Source: Caballeronia sp. M1242
GTDB taxonomy: Bacteria; Pseudomonadota; Gammaproteobacteria; Burkholderiales; Burkholderiaceae
NCBI RefSeq assembly: GCF_017220215.1
Contig: NZ_CP071131.1
Coordinates: 558,001-622,000, forward strand
Direction of reading: 5' to 3'
DNA length: 64,000 bases
The translations under genes were made by a program, and so were the position numbers. Position 1 is the first letter of the stretch. The number at the start of each line of letters is the position of its first letter. The notes under the pieces were generated by a model. It made no database searches. It was not told where the DNA came from and saw only the letters and a program-made list of their open reading frames with translations. Positions 1 through 8,055 of this stretch are shown in pieces.

Positions 1-354
1 CGAATACATGCCGTACCAGTCGATGCCGAGCAGCACGTATTGCACCGGCACCGCGACGAAGAACGCGACGAAAAGCGTGGTGTGATCGCTCGCGGTGGTC
101 GGCGTGAGCGTGATGAATTCGCGCAGCGCGAGATACGAAAGCAGCGCGAAGACGACGAACGTCGCCTTGTCGCCGAGACCGATGGCGACGACCATCACCG
201 CGATCATGCCCCACCAGGCACGGATGCGCTGGTTCAGATTGACGATGGTCGCGCTTGTGCCCTTTGCGCGCGCGCCGAGCACTGCGCCGATCAGCGTCGC
301 GAAGGTCAGCGCGCCCACGACACCCGCGACCAGATTCCAGAATGAAGTCGGCAT
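1..354 (-). CDS. Phosphatidate cytidylyltransferase (CdsA-like), N-terminal part
   Basis: The reverse strand reads open from an ATG at 354 to the window edge, 118 codons, so the C-terminal part is missing. The protein opens MPTSFWNLVAGVVGALTF and continues with several hydrophobic stretches and the segment NLNQRIRAWWGMIAVM, typical of the N-terminus of bacterial CdsA-like membrane proteins that convert phosphatidate and CTP into CDP-diacylglycerol. The diagnostic C-terminal CdsA signature lies outside the window, so the call rests on the N-terminal pattern and context. It starts 3 nt after the stop of the PlsC-like acyltransferase gene, so the two are almost surely cotranscribed, and a CDP-alcohol phosphatidyltransferase gene diverges from them: three successive phospholipid steps in one place. 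Confidence 0.7.
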   Translation of the reverse strand, partial: MPTSFWNLVAGVVGALTFATLIGAVLGARAKGTSATIVNLNQRIRAWWGMIAVMVVAIGLGDKATFVVFALLSYLALREFITLTPTTASDHTTLFVAFFVAVPVQYVLLGIDWYGMYS

Positions 355-357
355 AGA

Positions 358-987
358 TTAATTTCGATGTGCTGATTGAGCGAGCGCGCTCACGGCGTCG
401 CGCATTCGGGCGAGAAACGGCGCTTTCTCTTCGCCGTCGCGCAGTGTTTCGCTCGCGCCGACGTGCACCTTGCAGATGAGCGGAATTGGCCAGATAGCGC
501 CTTTCGGCATGATTCGCTGAAGGTTCTCCAGATACACGGGCGTCAGCGCCACGTCCGGAAACTCGCTCGCCAGATGAAAGAGCCCGCTTTTGAACGCTTG
601 CGGCAGCGCATCGGCGCCGCGCGTGCCTTCGGGGAAGATGATGATCGAGTGGCCTTGCGCGAGCGCATCGCGCACCGGATCGAGCGGATCGCCTTCCGTC
701 TCGCGGCGGCGGTCGATCAATACCGCGTTGAGCAAATTGCGCGCGATATGTCGCTTGATGCGCCCGGTGGCCCAGTAATCGCGCGCGGCGACAGGCCGCA
801 CGGCATCGCGCAATTCGCGTGGCAGTGCGGCGAGGATCGCGAGGGTGTCGATATGGCTCGTGTGATTCGAGAAATAGAGCTTCTGCGTGGCGGTCGGCGC
901 GGCGCAATGCCATACCGGATACGCGCCCGCAATGAGCCGCACGAGCGCGAGCAGCAGGTCGCGCTGCCAGACATGCATAAGTTTCAT
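358..987 (-). CDS. PlsC-like 1-acylglycerol-3-phosphate acyltransferase
   Basis: This 209-residue protein carries both signatures of the glycerolphosphate acyltransferase superfamily: the catalytic NHTSHID box (NHx4D) near residue 41 and the substrate-binding FPEGTRG box near residue 118. The family transfers an acyl chain to lysophosphatidate at the inner membrane to make phosphatidate. An N-terminal hydrophobic stretch (LLLALVRLIAGAYPVW) fits a membrane anchor. The ATG at 987 is used; a second in-frame ATG lies three codons in. The CdsA-like gene follows after 3 nt, which would use the phosphatidate made here. The main housekeeping PlsC may be elsewhere, so the exact acceptor is not certain. 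Confidence 0.85.
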   Translation of the reverse strand: MKLMHVWQRDLLLALVRLIAGAYPVWHCAAPTATQKLYFSNHTSHIDTLAILAALPRELRDAVRPVAARDYWATGRIKRHIARNLLNAVLIDRRRETEGDPLDPVRDALAQGHSIIIFPEGTRGADALPQAFKSGLFHLASEFPDVALTPVYLENLQRIMPKGAIWPIPLICKVHVGASETLRDGEEKAPFLARMRDAVSALAQSAHRN

Positions 988-1192
988 CGGGTGAGAGTGC
1001 GAAGGGTGAGTGTCGGGCCGCTATTCCTTTCACATCCGCCGTTCGCTTGCAATGCGCAGTAACGAGATTTGCCAGATATCGGCGATGCTGTGACAAACCT
1101 GCTCAATTGTTGAGCTTCGGCATCCTTAGCGTTTGACGCGTGCGGAAAGGGCCGCGATAGTAGCGCCTCTTTTCCGATATCCGACGCGTCTC

Positions 1193-1822
1193 ATGAGCCT
1201 CTACGCACTCAAACCCCGCTTCCAGAATCTCTTGCGTCCGCTGACCGACTGGCTGTATCGCCACGGCGTGACCGCTAATCAGGTGACGTTGACCGCGGCG
1301 GGCGGATCCATCGCGGTAGGCGCAATTGCGGCGTTCGGCTCGCCGCGCCGTTCGCTGTTCCTGCTGATTCCGCTTTGGCTTTTCATCCGCATGGCGCTCA
1401 ATGCCATCGACGGCATGCTGGCGCGCGAGCACGGCCAGAAGAGCGCGCTCGGCGCGTACCTGAACGAATTGGGCGATGTGGTCTCCGACGTCGCGCTCAC
1501 GCTGCCGTTTCTCGCGGTGCAGGCGTTTTGCGCGGCCGATGTCTGGCTCTTCGCGCTCCTGGCGGTGATCGTGGAATGCGCGGGACTCGCCGGGCCGCTC
1601 GCAGGCGCAAGCCGGCGTTACGACGGACCGTTCGGCAAGAGCGACCGCGCCTTCGTACTGGGCGCGTTTGCGCTGTGGATCGGCGCGGGTGGCACGATCG
1701 GCGCGGCCGGCGTGGGACTGTGGCGCGTGTTGATCGTCTTGTCGCTCGTGACGGCGATTCGGCGAGTGCGTGCGGGCGTCGCGGAGGCGAACCGCGCAAG
1801 CATCACAAGCGACGTCAGTTGA
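1193..1822 (+). CDS. CDP-alcohol phosphatidyltransferase family membrane protein
   Basis: The 209-residue product contains the CDP-alcohol phosphotransferase motif around residues 72-94: DGMLAR, then eight residues, then GAYLN and ELGD. The family consensus is DGx2ARx8Gx3Dx3D; here the third acidic position is Asn (GAYLN). Hydrophobic segments flank the motif as expected for an inner-membrane enzyme using CDP-diacylglycerol. An upstream TTG at 1133 would add 20 residues, but the ATG at 1193 matches the usual N-terminus (MSLYALKPRFQNLLRPL). It diverges from the PlsC/CdsA pair and its last 8 nt overlap the convergent glycosyltransferase gene. The alcohol substrate cannot be told from sequence. 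Confidence 0.85.
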   Translation: MSLYALKPRFQNLLRPLTDWLYRHGVTANQVTLTAAGGSIAVGAIAAFGSPRRSLFLLIPLWLFIRMALNAIDGMLAREHGQKSALGAYLNELGDVVSDVALTLPFLAVQAFCAADVWLFALLAVIVECAGLAGPLAGASRRYDGPFGKSDRAFVLGAFALWIGAGGTIGAAGVGLWRVLIVLSLVTAIRRVRAGVAEANRASITSDVS

Positions 1823-2789
1823 AGCTCCGCACGAAGCGATAGAAGATGCGCGGATGGATCTTCAAAAGACACATGGCGACGGATAACTTGGGCCGCTTGT
1901 CCGCGTAGATCTTGCCGACGTGCGTGAAGCGCAGCTTGCTCGCCACGCTGTCGAGTATCGGCGCTGCCGTCGCGTAATCGGGCGCGAGGCGCGCGGCTTC
2001 GAACGCGATGTTCCGGTACGCGTACACATACTTGAGCCGGAAGAAGAGCTGGCTGCCATTGTCGATGGGCAGCCCGCGCGTGTCGCGCTCCACGCGGTCC
2101 ATGATTTCGAACAGGTCCACGATACGCGGGTTGAAGCGCACCGAAAGCCCGTTGCCGCGCTTCACGTAGTAGTACAGTTCGTCGGGAATCAGCCGCACCA
2201 CGCGCGCGCGCGAAAGCGCCTGCACGCAGACGAGAATGTCTTCGTAGATGAGCCCCGCCGGATGCTCGACCGAGGCGAACAGTTCGCGCCTGAAGAGCTT
2301 GTTCCAGCAGTACGCCTGCAAGCTCAGGTCCATGATGCGGCCCACCGCCTGAAGTCCGGTGATGGTCTCGTTGCCGGTCTTGACGCGATAGACCTCGCGT
2401 CCCTGCGGGTCGATGCACTTCGCCGCGAAGATCACCACGTCCGCGCCGTGCTGGTCGGCTTCGCGGCACGCCACTTCCACCACGTTCGGCGCGACGAAAT
2501 CGTCGCTGTCCACGCACAGCACGTACTCGCCGCTCGCGTGACTCACCGCGATGCGCCGCGTCTCGGCAATGCCAACGTTCTTCTCATTGCGCACGAGCTT
2601 CCACGGAATGACGTCCTGCGCTTCGAGCAGCGCGCGCGCGACTTCGCCGGAGCGGTCGGGACTGCAATCGTCGACTGCGATGATCTCGAAGTCGGTGCGC
2701 GTCTGCGCGAGAATCGAGCGGACGCATTCCGCGATGCATCCTTCCACGTCGTACATCGGCAGAAGAATGCTGACTTTCGGTATAGGCAT
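1815..2789 (-). CDS. Family 2 glycosyltransferase
   Basis: The 324-residue protein starts MPIPKVSILLPMYDVEGC and has the GT-A layout of family 2 glycosyltransferases: the nucleotide-sugar binding IIAVDDCSPD segment and the metal-binding DSDD motif (VLCVDSDDFVA) near residue 89. Such enzymes move a sugar from a nucleotide donor to a lipid or glycan on the cytoplasmic face. The reading frame stays open upstream to about 3119, but that extension is arginine-rich low-complexity sequence, so the ATG at 2789 is chosen. It converges on the CDP-alcohol phosphatidyltransferase gene with an 8-nt overlap. Donor and acceptor are unknown. Confidence 0.85.
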   Translation of the reverse strand: MPIPKVSILLPMYDVEGCIAECVRSILAQTRTDFEIIAVDDCSPDRSGEVARALLEAQDVIPWKLVRNEKNVGIAETRRIAVSHASGEYVLCVDSDDFVAPNVVEVACREADQHGADVVIFAAKCIDPQGREVYRVKTGNETITGLQAVGRIMDLSLQAYCWNKLFRRELFASVEHPAGLIYEDILVCVQALSRARVVRLIPDELYYYVKRGNGLSVRFNPRIVDLFEIMDRVERDTRGLPIDNGSQLFFRLKYVYAYRNIAFEAARLAPDYATAAPILDSVASKLRFTHVGKIYADKRPKLSVAMCLLKIHPRIFYRFVRSFN

Positions 2790-3144
2790 GCAGGCTCTCA
2801 CGGTTGGCCGGGGGAAGGGGCGGTATGGAGCACCGTTGGAAGGCGGCCTCGCGATGAAACGGCGGTGGACCGCCGTCGAGACTACCGTGACGAATCGTGG
2901 GGGATCGTGCGGCAGCGCACATAGGCGGCGTTGCGCCGCAGGGTGCGTTGCTTGCTGGCTGACGCACAGGCATCGCGACCTGAGACGACTTTTGACGATG
3001 CCGACTCCGCGCGATGCGCCGCGTTCGCCGAAACGCCGCTCTCGCTGCGGCGTGGCCGCGCATGAAACGCGTCGCTCAGAGCGCGCGTCGACCCGGACGA
3101 ACCCGCGACGACGCCGCACGAACCGAAGCCGTGAGCCGCGCGCT
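2790..3144. other. Intergenic region with no recognised gene
   Basis: About 355 bases lie between the start of the glycosyltransferase gene and the end of the next small gene, both on the reverse strand. A 7-bp hairpin (arms 2859-2865 and 2870-2876) lies near the glycosyltransferase start and has no T-tract. The open frames here are arginine-rich by-products of GC bias, and I see no convincing coding sequence. It probably holds the promoter of the glycosyltransferase gene. Confidence 0.4.
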
Positions 3145-3369
3145 TCAGCTAATGAATACCACTTGGTCTTCGTGCGCCGCCGAGTGCCGGTACCAGCACA
3201 CGCGCCCCGCGCGCACGTCGAGCAACACCTGATCGAGGCCGGCTATTTCGATGCCGTCCGTGCGACATCCGTCGATAGCCGGCGCCGCGCGATTCATTCG
3301 CGCGAGCTCCCGCTTGAGTTCCATCAGACGCTTGATGGCGCCTTGCCTTGAGGTGAAATATCGAGTCAT
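3145..3369 (-). CDS. Small hypothetical protein, 74 aa
   Basis: This frame reads MTRYFTSRQGAIKRLMELKR, then a short acidic and hydrophobic section (GIEIAGLDQVLLDV) and ends DQVVFIS. Its composition is protein-like, unlike the arginine-rich shadows around it. No domain is recognised. The ATG at 3369 is preferred over one at 3447, which would add a less convincing N-terminus. It diverges from the YhcG-type nuclease gene, from which it is separated by about 140 nt, so a shared promoter region is possible but a functional link is only a guess. Confidence 0.4.
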   Translation of the reverse strand: MTRYFTSRQGAIKRLMELKRELARMNRAAPAIDGCRTDGIEIAGLDQVLLDVRAGRVCWYRHSAAHEDQVVFIS

Positions 3370-3508
3370 TGACCGCCGAACGCTGATCCGCCTGAAGGGC
3401 CACAGCGTAGGGCGATTCATCGGACAATAATGTGCGCTCGGCGACACACGCGCGTATGCGACACTTCGCTCGAACGCGCCATGTGCGCAGCGGAAAGGAA
3501 GAACGACG

Positions 3509-4648
3509 ATGAACGACGTGATGCTGCCCGAGGACGACTACGACGCGACGCTCGGCGACGTGCTGGCGTTGCTCGAACAGGGGCGTCAGGCGGCGGCGCG
3601 CAGCATCAACGCGCTGATGACGGCGACGTACTGGCGCATCGGGCACCGGATCGTCGAATTCGAGCAGGGCGGCGCGGGCCGCGCGGCGTACGGTCAGGCG
3701 TTGTTGCAGCGGCTCTCGGCCGATCTGACGAAGCGCTTCGGGCGCGGCTTCGGCGTCGACAATCTGGAGCTGATGCGCCTCTTCTACCAGTCGTACGCGA
3801 GCGCCGGGATTTCCGAATCGCCGATTCGGAATTCGGCGGCGTCCGCGTCCGCGGGAAAATCCGAACCGGCGATTCGGATTTCGACGCTCGCGCAATTAGC
3901 CGAGCGGTTCCCGCTTTCATGGACGCATTACGTCCACCTCATGCGGCGCACCCGTTCCGACGACGAACGGCGTTTCTACGAAGCCGAAGCGCTGCGCGGC
4001 GGCTGGAGCGTGCGGCAACTGGACAGGCAGATCGGCAGCCAGTTCTATTCGCGCACGCTGATGTCGCGCGACAAGCGGGCGATGCTGGAGAAGGGCGCCA
4101 TTGCCGAGAGCCGCGACATCGTCACGCCCGAAGAAGCCATCAAGGACCCGTACGTGCTCGAATTTCTCGACCTGAAGGACGAGTACTCGGAGAGCCAGCT
4201 CGAGGACGCCCTGATTCATCGGCTCGAGGACTTCCTGCTGGAACTGGGCGGCGACTTCACGTTCGTCGGGCGGCAGCGGCGCCTGCGCATCGGCGACAGC
4301 TGGTATCGCGTGGATCTGCTGTTCTTTCACCGGCGGCTGCGGTGTCTCGTCATCATCGACTTGAAGCTGACGGAGCTCAATCACGCCGATGTCGGGCAGA
4401 TGCACATGTACTGCAACTACGCGAAAGAGCACTGGATGCTGCCGGGCGAGAACCCGCCGGTGGGGCTGATTCTATGCGCACGGACCAATGCGGCGGTCGC
4501 GAAATACGCGCTCGACGGCCTGCCGAACAAGGTGCTCGCCGCCGAATACCACATGATGCTGCCGGACGAGGCGGTGCTCGCCGAAGAACTGGCGCGCGTG
4601 CGAAGAGAATTGGAGGCCCGGCGGCTCGCGGACGGCGGCGAAGCGTAG
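3509..4648 (+). CDS. YhcG-type PDDEXK nuclease domain protein (DUF1016)
   Basis: The 379-residue protein matches the YhcG/DUF1016 family: an N-terminal helical domain (MTATYWRIGHRIVEFEQGG, residues about 32-50) and a C-terminal PDDEXK-fold domain where the catalytic acids and lysine appear in YRVDLLFFHRRLRCLVIIDLK (D near 269, then DLK near 285). A good ribosome binding site (aaggaag) precedes the ATG. Family members are proposed to be nucleases, some linked with restriction or anti-phage loci, but no partner gene is adjacent here. Residues about 101-128, the linker between the domains, contain two imperfect copies of a short segment (ISESPIRNS and SEPAIRIS) encoded by palindromic DNA. Confidence 0.85.
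   Translation: MNDVMLPEDDYDATLGDVLALLEQGRQAAARSINALMTATYWRIGHRIVEFEQGGAGRAAYGQALLQRLSADLTKRFGRGFGVDNLELMRLFYQSYASAGISESPIRNSAASASAGKSEPAIRISTLAQLAERFPLSWTHYVHLMRRTRSDDERRFYEAEALRGGWSVRQLDRQIGSQFYSRTLMSRDKRAMLEKGAIAESRDIVTPEEAIKDPYVLEFLDLKDEYSESQLEDALIHRLEDFLLELGGDFTFVGRQRRLRIGDSWYRVDLLFFHRRLRCLVIIDLKLTELNHADVGQMHMYCNYAKEHWMLPGENPPVGLILCARTNAAVAKYALDGLPNKVLAAEYHMMLPDEAVLAEELARVRRELEARRLADGGEA
3812..3879 (+). repeat. Pair of intragenic palindromes in the YhcG linker
   Basis: Inside the YhcG-type gene, a perfect 9-bp inverted repeat (TCCGAATCG, C, CGATTCGGA) at 3812-3830 is followed by a related 7-bp inverted repeat (ATCCGAA, 7-nt loop, TTCGGAT) at 3859-3879. Both keep the reading frame and encode the variable linker between the two domains. 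They look like two insertions or a duplication of a short palindromic element. Confidence 0.6.
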
Positions 4649-4665
4649 TCGCTTCCCACCGCGTC

Positions 4666-4800
4666 TTACGCCGCTACCGGTTTCAGCGCGCTCAACGCCG
4701 AGCGCCATGCTTGCGAGAGCCGCTTGCGCCGCCGGGTCTCGCGATCTACATACACGTGCACGAAAGGCCTTTGCGCCGCCGGTGAATCGCTGGCTCGTGC
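4666..4800 (-). pseudogene. C-terminal remnant of a YbgC/FcbC-type acyl-CoA thioesterase
   Basis: Downstream of the hybrid kinase stop, the reverse strand encodes PFVHVYVDRETRRRKRLSQA followed by WRSALSALKPVAA and a TAA at 4666-4668. The string FVHVYVDRETRRP followed by a leucine/proline-rich helix is the usual C-terminus of hotdog-fold 4-hydroxybenzoyl-CoA thioesterase-like proteins. Only about 40 residues of this match remain; upstream, toward 4842, the similarity stops and no start codon or hotdog core exists. I read it as the end of a gene whose front was lost when the neighbouring KaiC/kinase operon arrived or the region was rearranged. The match is from memory of the family. Confidence 0.55.
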
Positions 4801-4841
4801 GGCGCGATGCGACCGGGCCGATTCAACAATGTCCGCGCCCC

Positions 4842-6533
4842 TCAGGTCTTCTCGGCGCTTTTCAGCGCGAGACGCACGGCGCGCGCAAGGTCTTCGAGCT
4901 GGAACGGCTTGCGAAGCGCGGTGAAGCGCCGGTCGGTGATGGTCGTGACATCGACGTCCGCGTAGCCGGTCGCGAGGATCACCGGCAGGTCGGGGCGCGA
5001 TTCGCGGGCGCTCGCGAGCACCTGTATGCCGTTCATGCCCGGCATCGCGTAATCGACCATCATCACGTCCGGGTTGTCGGCATCGAGACGCGCGAGGCCG
5101 CTCGGCCCGTCCTCCGCCTGCGTGACGTGATAACCGAGCGCTTCGAGACAATCGACGATCATCGTGCGCACGTCCTCGTCGTCCTCGATGACGAGGATGC
5201 GGCACGGCGTCGCCGTATCGTCGCGCGGGTCCGCGTCTAACGCTCCTTCGGACGGATCCCGCGCGCCGAACGGCAGCCAGATCTGCACGGTGGTGCCCTT
5301 GCCCACTTCGCTTTCGATGCGCGCGACGCCGCCCGCTTGCCGCGCAATGCCGTACACCTGACTGAGACCCAGGCCGGTTCCCTTGCCGACCGGCTTGGTC
5401 GTGAAGAAGGGATCGAATACGCGCGAGAGCACGCCCGGCTCGATGCCCGAGCCCGAATCGGTCACGCTGATGACGATGTAACGGCCCGGCGCGAGCGCTT
5501 CGTCGACGCTCGGCCGTTCTTCGGCGTGAATCGCCAGGCGGCCGCCGTTCGGCATCGCGTCGCGGGCGTTGATCGCGAGATTGAGTATCGCGAGTTCGAG
5601 CTGGTTCGCGTCGGCTTGCGTCCAGAGATCGTCGGACGCAGTCGTGATCGACAGCGCGATGGTCGAGCCGAGCGAGATCGAAATGATGTCGCGGATGCCG
5701 TGCAACAGCGCGGCCACGTTCACCGCTTTCAAATCCAGATTGCTCGTGCGCGAAAACGTCAGCAATTGCGCGGTCAGCTTCGCGCCCCGCTCGGTCGCAC
5801 GCTTAGTGGTCGCGGCCATCTTGAGCACGCGCTCGTCCTTGCTGATGCGCGCGAGCAGTTCCGCGTTGGCCATGATCACGTTCAGCAGGTTGTTGAAGTC
5901 GTGCGCGATGCCGCCGGTCAGCTGCCCGAGCGCTTCCATCTTCTGCGACTGCACGAGCACGGCCTGCACCTTGGCGCGTTCGTGAATCTCGCGCATCAGA
6001 CGGTTGTTGGCCGACGCGAGCTCGTGCGTGCGTTCCGCGATGCGGCTTTCGAGCGATTCGTTGAGCCGTTGGAGCGCTTCCTGCGCCTTGACGCGGTCGA
6101 TGAGATGCTGCTCCGACTCGGCGAGGTGCCTGCGCGCATCGTATTGCCGGGCGCGCGCCCGCAACGACGACGCCACGGCGCGGCGCAAGGTTTCGGAGTT
6201 GAGCGGCCGTTCGAGCACCAGCACGTTGCCGAGCCGCTCCAGCATCTCGATGCTCTTGGCGGAGCGCCTGCCCGGCAGCCGCCCGGAGAGCAGCACGATC
6301 GGGAAATCCGACCATGCGGGCTGCTGTTCGATCCATGCGGCAAGGGCCATCGCGCTGTCGTCCAGCAGCGATTCTTCGGTGATGATGGCGACGGCCGCGC
6401 CCCGGTCCAGTTCGGTCACGAGCACGCGCGAGTCGGCGCAAACGAAGCACTCGCGGCCCTCCGTCTTGAGGACATCGACGATGACCTCGGCGTCGCGGCC
6501 GAAAGGCGCAACGATCAGTACGCGATGTTCCAT
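4842..6533 (-). CDS. Hybrid histidine kinase with N-terminal pseudo-receiver
   Basis: This 563-residue soluble protein has four parts. Residues 1-125 have a receiver-like fold ([20 protein letters not shown]) but the beta-3 position that normally holds the phosphorylated Asp reads IITEES, so it looks like a pseudo-receiver. A coiled segment follows (residues about 135-190), then a HisKA domain with the phospho-acceptor in [14 protein letters not shown], an HATPase domain ([32 protein letters not shown]) and a C-terminal true receiver ([27 protein letters not shown]). No membrane segment is seen. It lies 4 nt downstream of the KaiC-like gene and is surely cotranscribed with it, which suggests the two proteins signal together. 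Confidence 0.9.
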   Translation of the reverse strand: MEHRVLIVAPFGRDAEVIVDVLKTEGRECFVCADSRVLVTELDRGAAVAIITEESLLDDSAMALAAWIEQQPAWSDFPIVLLSGRLPGRRSAKSIEMLERLGNVLVLERPLNSETLRRAVASSLRARARQYDARRHLAESEQHLIDRVKAQEALQRLNESLESRIAERTHELASANNRLMREIHERAKVQAVLVQSQKMEALGQLTGGIAHDFNNLLNVIMANAELLARISKDERVLKMAATTKRATERGAKLTAQLLTFSRTSNLDLKAVNVAALLHGIRDIISISLGSTIALSITTASDDLWTQADANQLELAILNLAINARDAMPNGGRLAIHAEERPSVDEALAPGRYIVISVTDSGSGIEPGVLSRVFDPFFTTKPVGKGTGLGLSQVYGIARQAGGVARIESEVGKGTTVQIWLPFGARDPSEGALDADPRDDTATPCRILVIEDDEDVRTMIVDCLEALGYHVTQAEDGPSGLARLDADNPDVMMVDYAMPGMNGIQVLASARESRPDLPVILATGYADVDVTTITDRRFTALRKPFQLEDLARAVRLALKSAEKT

Positions 6534-6537
6534 CGCG

Positions 6538-8055
6538 TTATTCCCGTGGCGAGGCCGGCTCGCCCTCCGATGAGGCGAGCATGGCGGTATCGCCCCGGTA
6601 AGTCGGCAGGCCGCTCAACACGCCTTCGAAATCGCGCAGCGCCTCGCCGACGTTCAAGCCCTTGCTGCCGAGCCGGAACTGACGGATCGAGCGTTCGTGG
6701 CCGTTGGCGCGGCTCTTGACGGCGGTCACGGCGGTGAGCACTTCGCCCTGGCGTTCGAAATAGCGAAAGAGCAGCACGACGTCGCTGAGATAGCTGATAT
6801 CGATATCGCTCTGTATCTCGCCGATGATCCCGTGCTGGCCCAGCACGAGCATGGTGATGACGCCGCGCTGGTTCAAATACGTGAGCAGCTCGTGCATCTG
6901 AAGCAGCAGATAGCGCTCGCCGGGCATGGCCTGCAGATACGCGTTCAGGCTGTCGATGGCGACGAAGCGCGCGCCGTCCTGCTCCACGCTCTTGCGCACG
7001 TCGCTCGTGAATTCGCCGGGCGAGATCTCGGCGGGATCGATCTGGCGCAGCGTCAAGAGGCCGCTGTCGAGATGCGGTCTGAGGTCGATGCCGAGGCTCG
7101 TCGAGCGGCGCACGAGCGTCATCAGCGTCTCGTCGAAGAGATAGTAGACGCACGGCTGACCGCGATTGAGCGCGGCGAGCAGACACGAGGCGACCGTCGT
7201 CGTCTTGCCGACGCCCGACGGACCGACGATCAGCGTGTTGGTGCCCGGCACGAGGCCGCCGCCCATGAGCGCATCCAGCTCACGCGTTCCGGTGCTGAGC
7301 GAATCCGAAGCGAAGTCCGCGTGATGCTCCGCCGCGACGAGCCGCGGATACACCTCGATGCCGCCCGTCTTCAGCGTCATGTCGTGAAAGCCTTCGCGGA
7401 ACCGGATGCCGCGCATTTTCGCGATGCGTATGCGCCGGCGCTCGCCGCCGTAGTCGTGCACGAGGTTGTCGAGGCTGATGACGCCGTGCGCGATGCTGTG
7501 CAGCTGCAAGTCGCCGGTTTCGGACGTGTGGTCGTCGAGCAGCATGACGGTGCAGGCGCGCGTGGCGAAATAGCGCTTGAGCGCGAGAATCTGGCGGCGA
7601 TAGCGCAGCGAATTCTGCGACAACATACGCAGTTCGGAGAGGCTGTCGAAGACGAGGCGGGCGGGCTTCAGTTCATCGACTTTGGCGATCACGTCGCGCA
7701 CGGTCTCGCCGAGTTCGACTTCGGCGGGATGCAGCACGGTCTGCTCGTAAGCGGGATCGAGCCCTTCGTCCGACAATAGTTCGATGATGGTGAAGCGGCT
7801 TGTGTCCCAGCCGTGGCTTTCGGCGACGGCGACGAGTTCGTCCCGCGTTTCGGACAGTGTGATGTACAGCCCCGGCTCGCCGACCTCGGCGCCTTTGAGT
7901 AAAAACTGCAAGGCGAGGGTGGTTTTACCTGCGCCGGGCGCGCCTTCGACCAGATACATGCGGTGCGGCGTGAGCCCGCCGCCCAGGATATCGTCGATTC
8001 CTTCGATCCCGGATTGAATGCGCCCCCGTTGTGGCGCGGAGATGTTGTCTGGCAT
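6538..8055 (-). CDS. KaiC-like tandem RecA-family ATPase
   Basis: The 505-residue protein has two RecA/KaiC domains, each with a Walker A loop: EGAPGAGKTTLALQF near residue 38 and VGPSGVGKTTTVAS near residue 276, plus LSETRDEL (catalytic acidic region of the first domain). The C-terminus (FRYFERQGEVL, FEGVLSGLPTYRGD) follows cyanobacterial KaiC closely. By eye, the position of the KaiC phosphosite Ser431 is Ser while Thr432 is Tyr (DISYLSD). Non-cyanobacterial KaiC proteins are hexameric ATPases with mostly signalling or stress roles. There is no kaiA or kaiB here; instead the hybrid kinase follows after 4 nt. Confidence 0.9.
   Translation of the reverse strand: MPDNISAPQRGRIQSGIEGIDDILGGGLTPHRMYLVEGAPGAGKTTLALQFLLKGAEVGEPGLYITLSETRDELVAVAESHGWDTSRFTIIELLSDEGLDPAYEQTVLHPAEVELGETVRDVIAKVDELKPARLVFDSLSELRMLSQNSLRYRRQILALKRYFATRACTVMLLDDHTSETGDLQLHSIAHGVISLDNLVHDYGGERRRIRIAKMRGIRFREGFHDMTLKTGGIEVYPRLVAAEHHADFASDSLSTGTRELDALMGGGLVPGTNTLIVGPSGVGKTTTVASCLLAALNRGQPCVYYLFDETLMTLVRRSTSLGIDLRPHLDSGLLTLRQIDPAEISPGEFTSDVRKSVEQDGARFVAIDSLNAYLQAMPGERYLLLQMHELLTYLNQRGVITMLVLGQHGIIGEIQSDIDISYLSDVVLLFRYFERQGEVLTAVTAVKSRANGHERSIRQFRLGSKGLNVGEALRDFEGVLSGLPTYRGDTAMLASSEGEPASPRE

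Noticed and set aside
2790-3119. N-terminal extension of the family 2 glycosyltransferase
   Set aside because: The added residues are arginine-rich low complexity, while the ATG at 2789 opens the conserved GT-A domain exactly.
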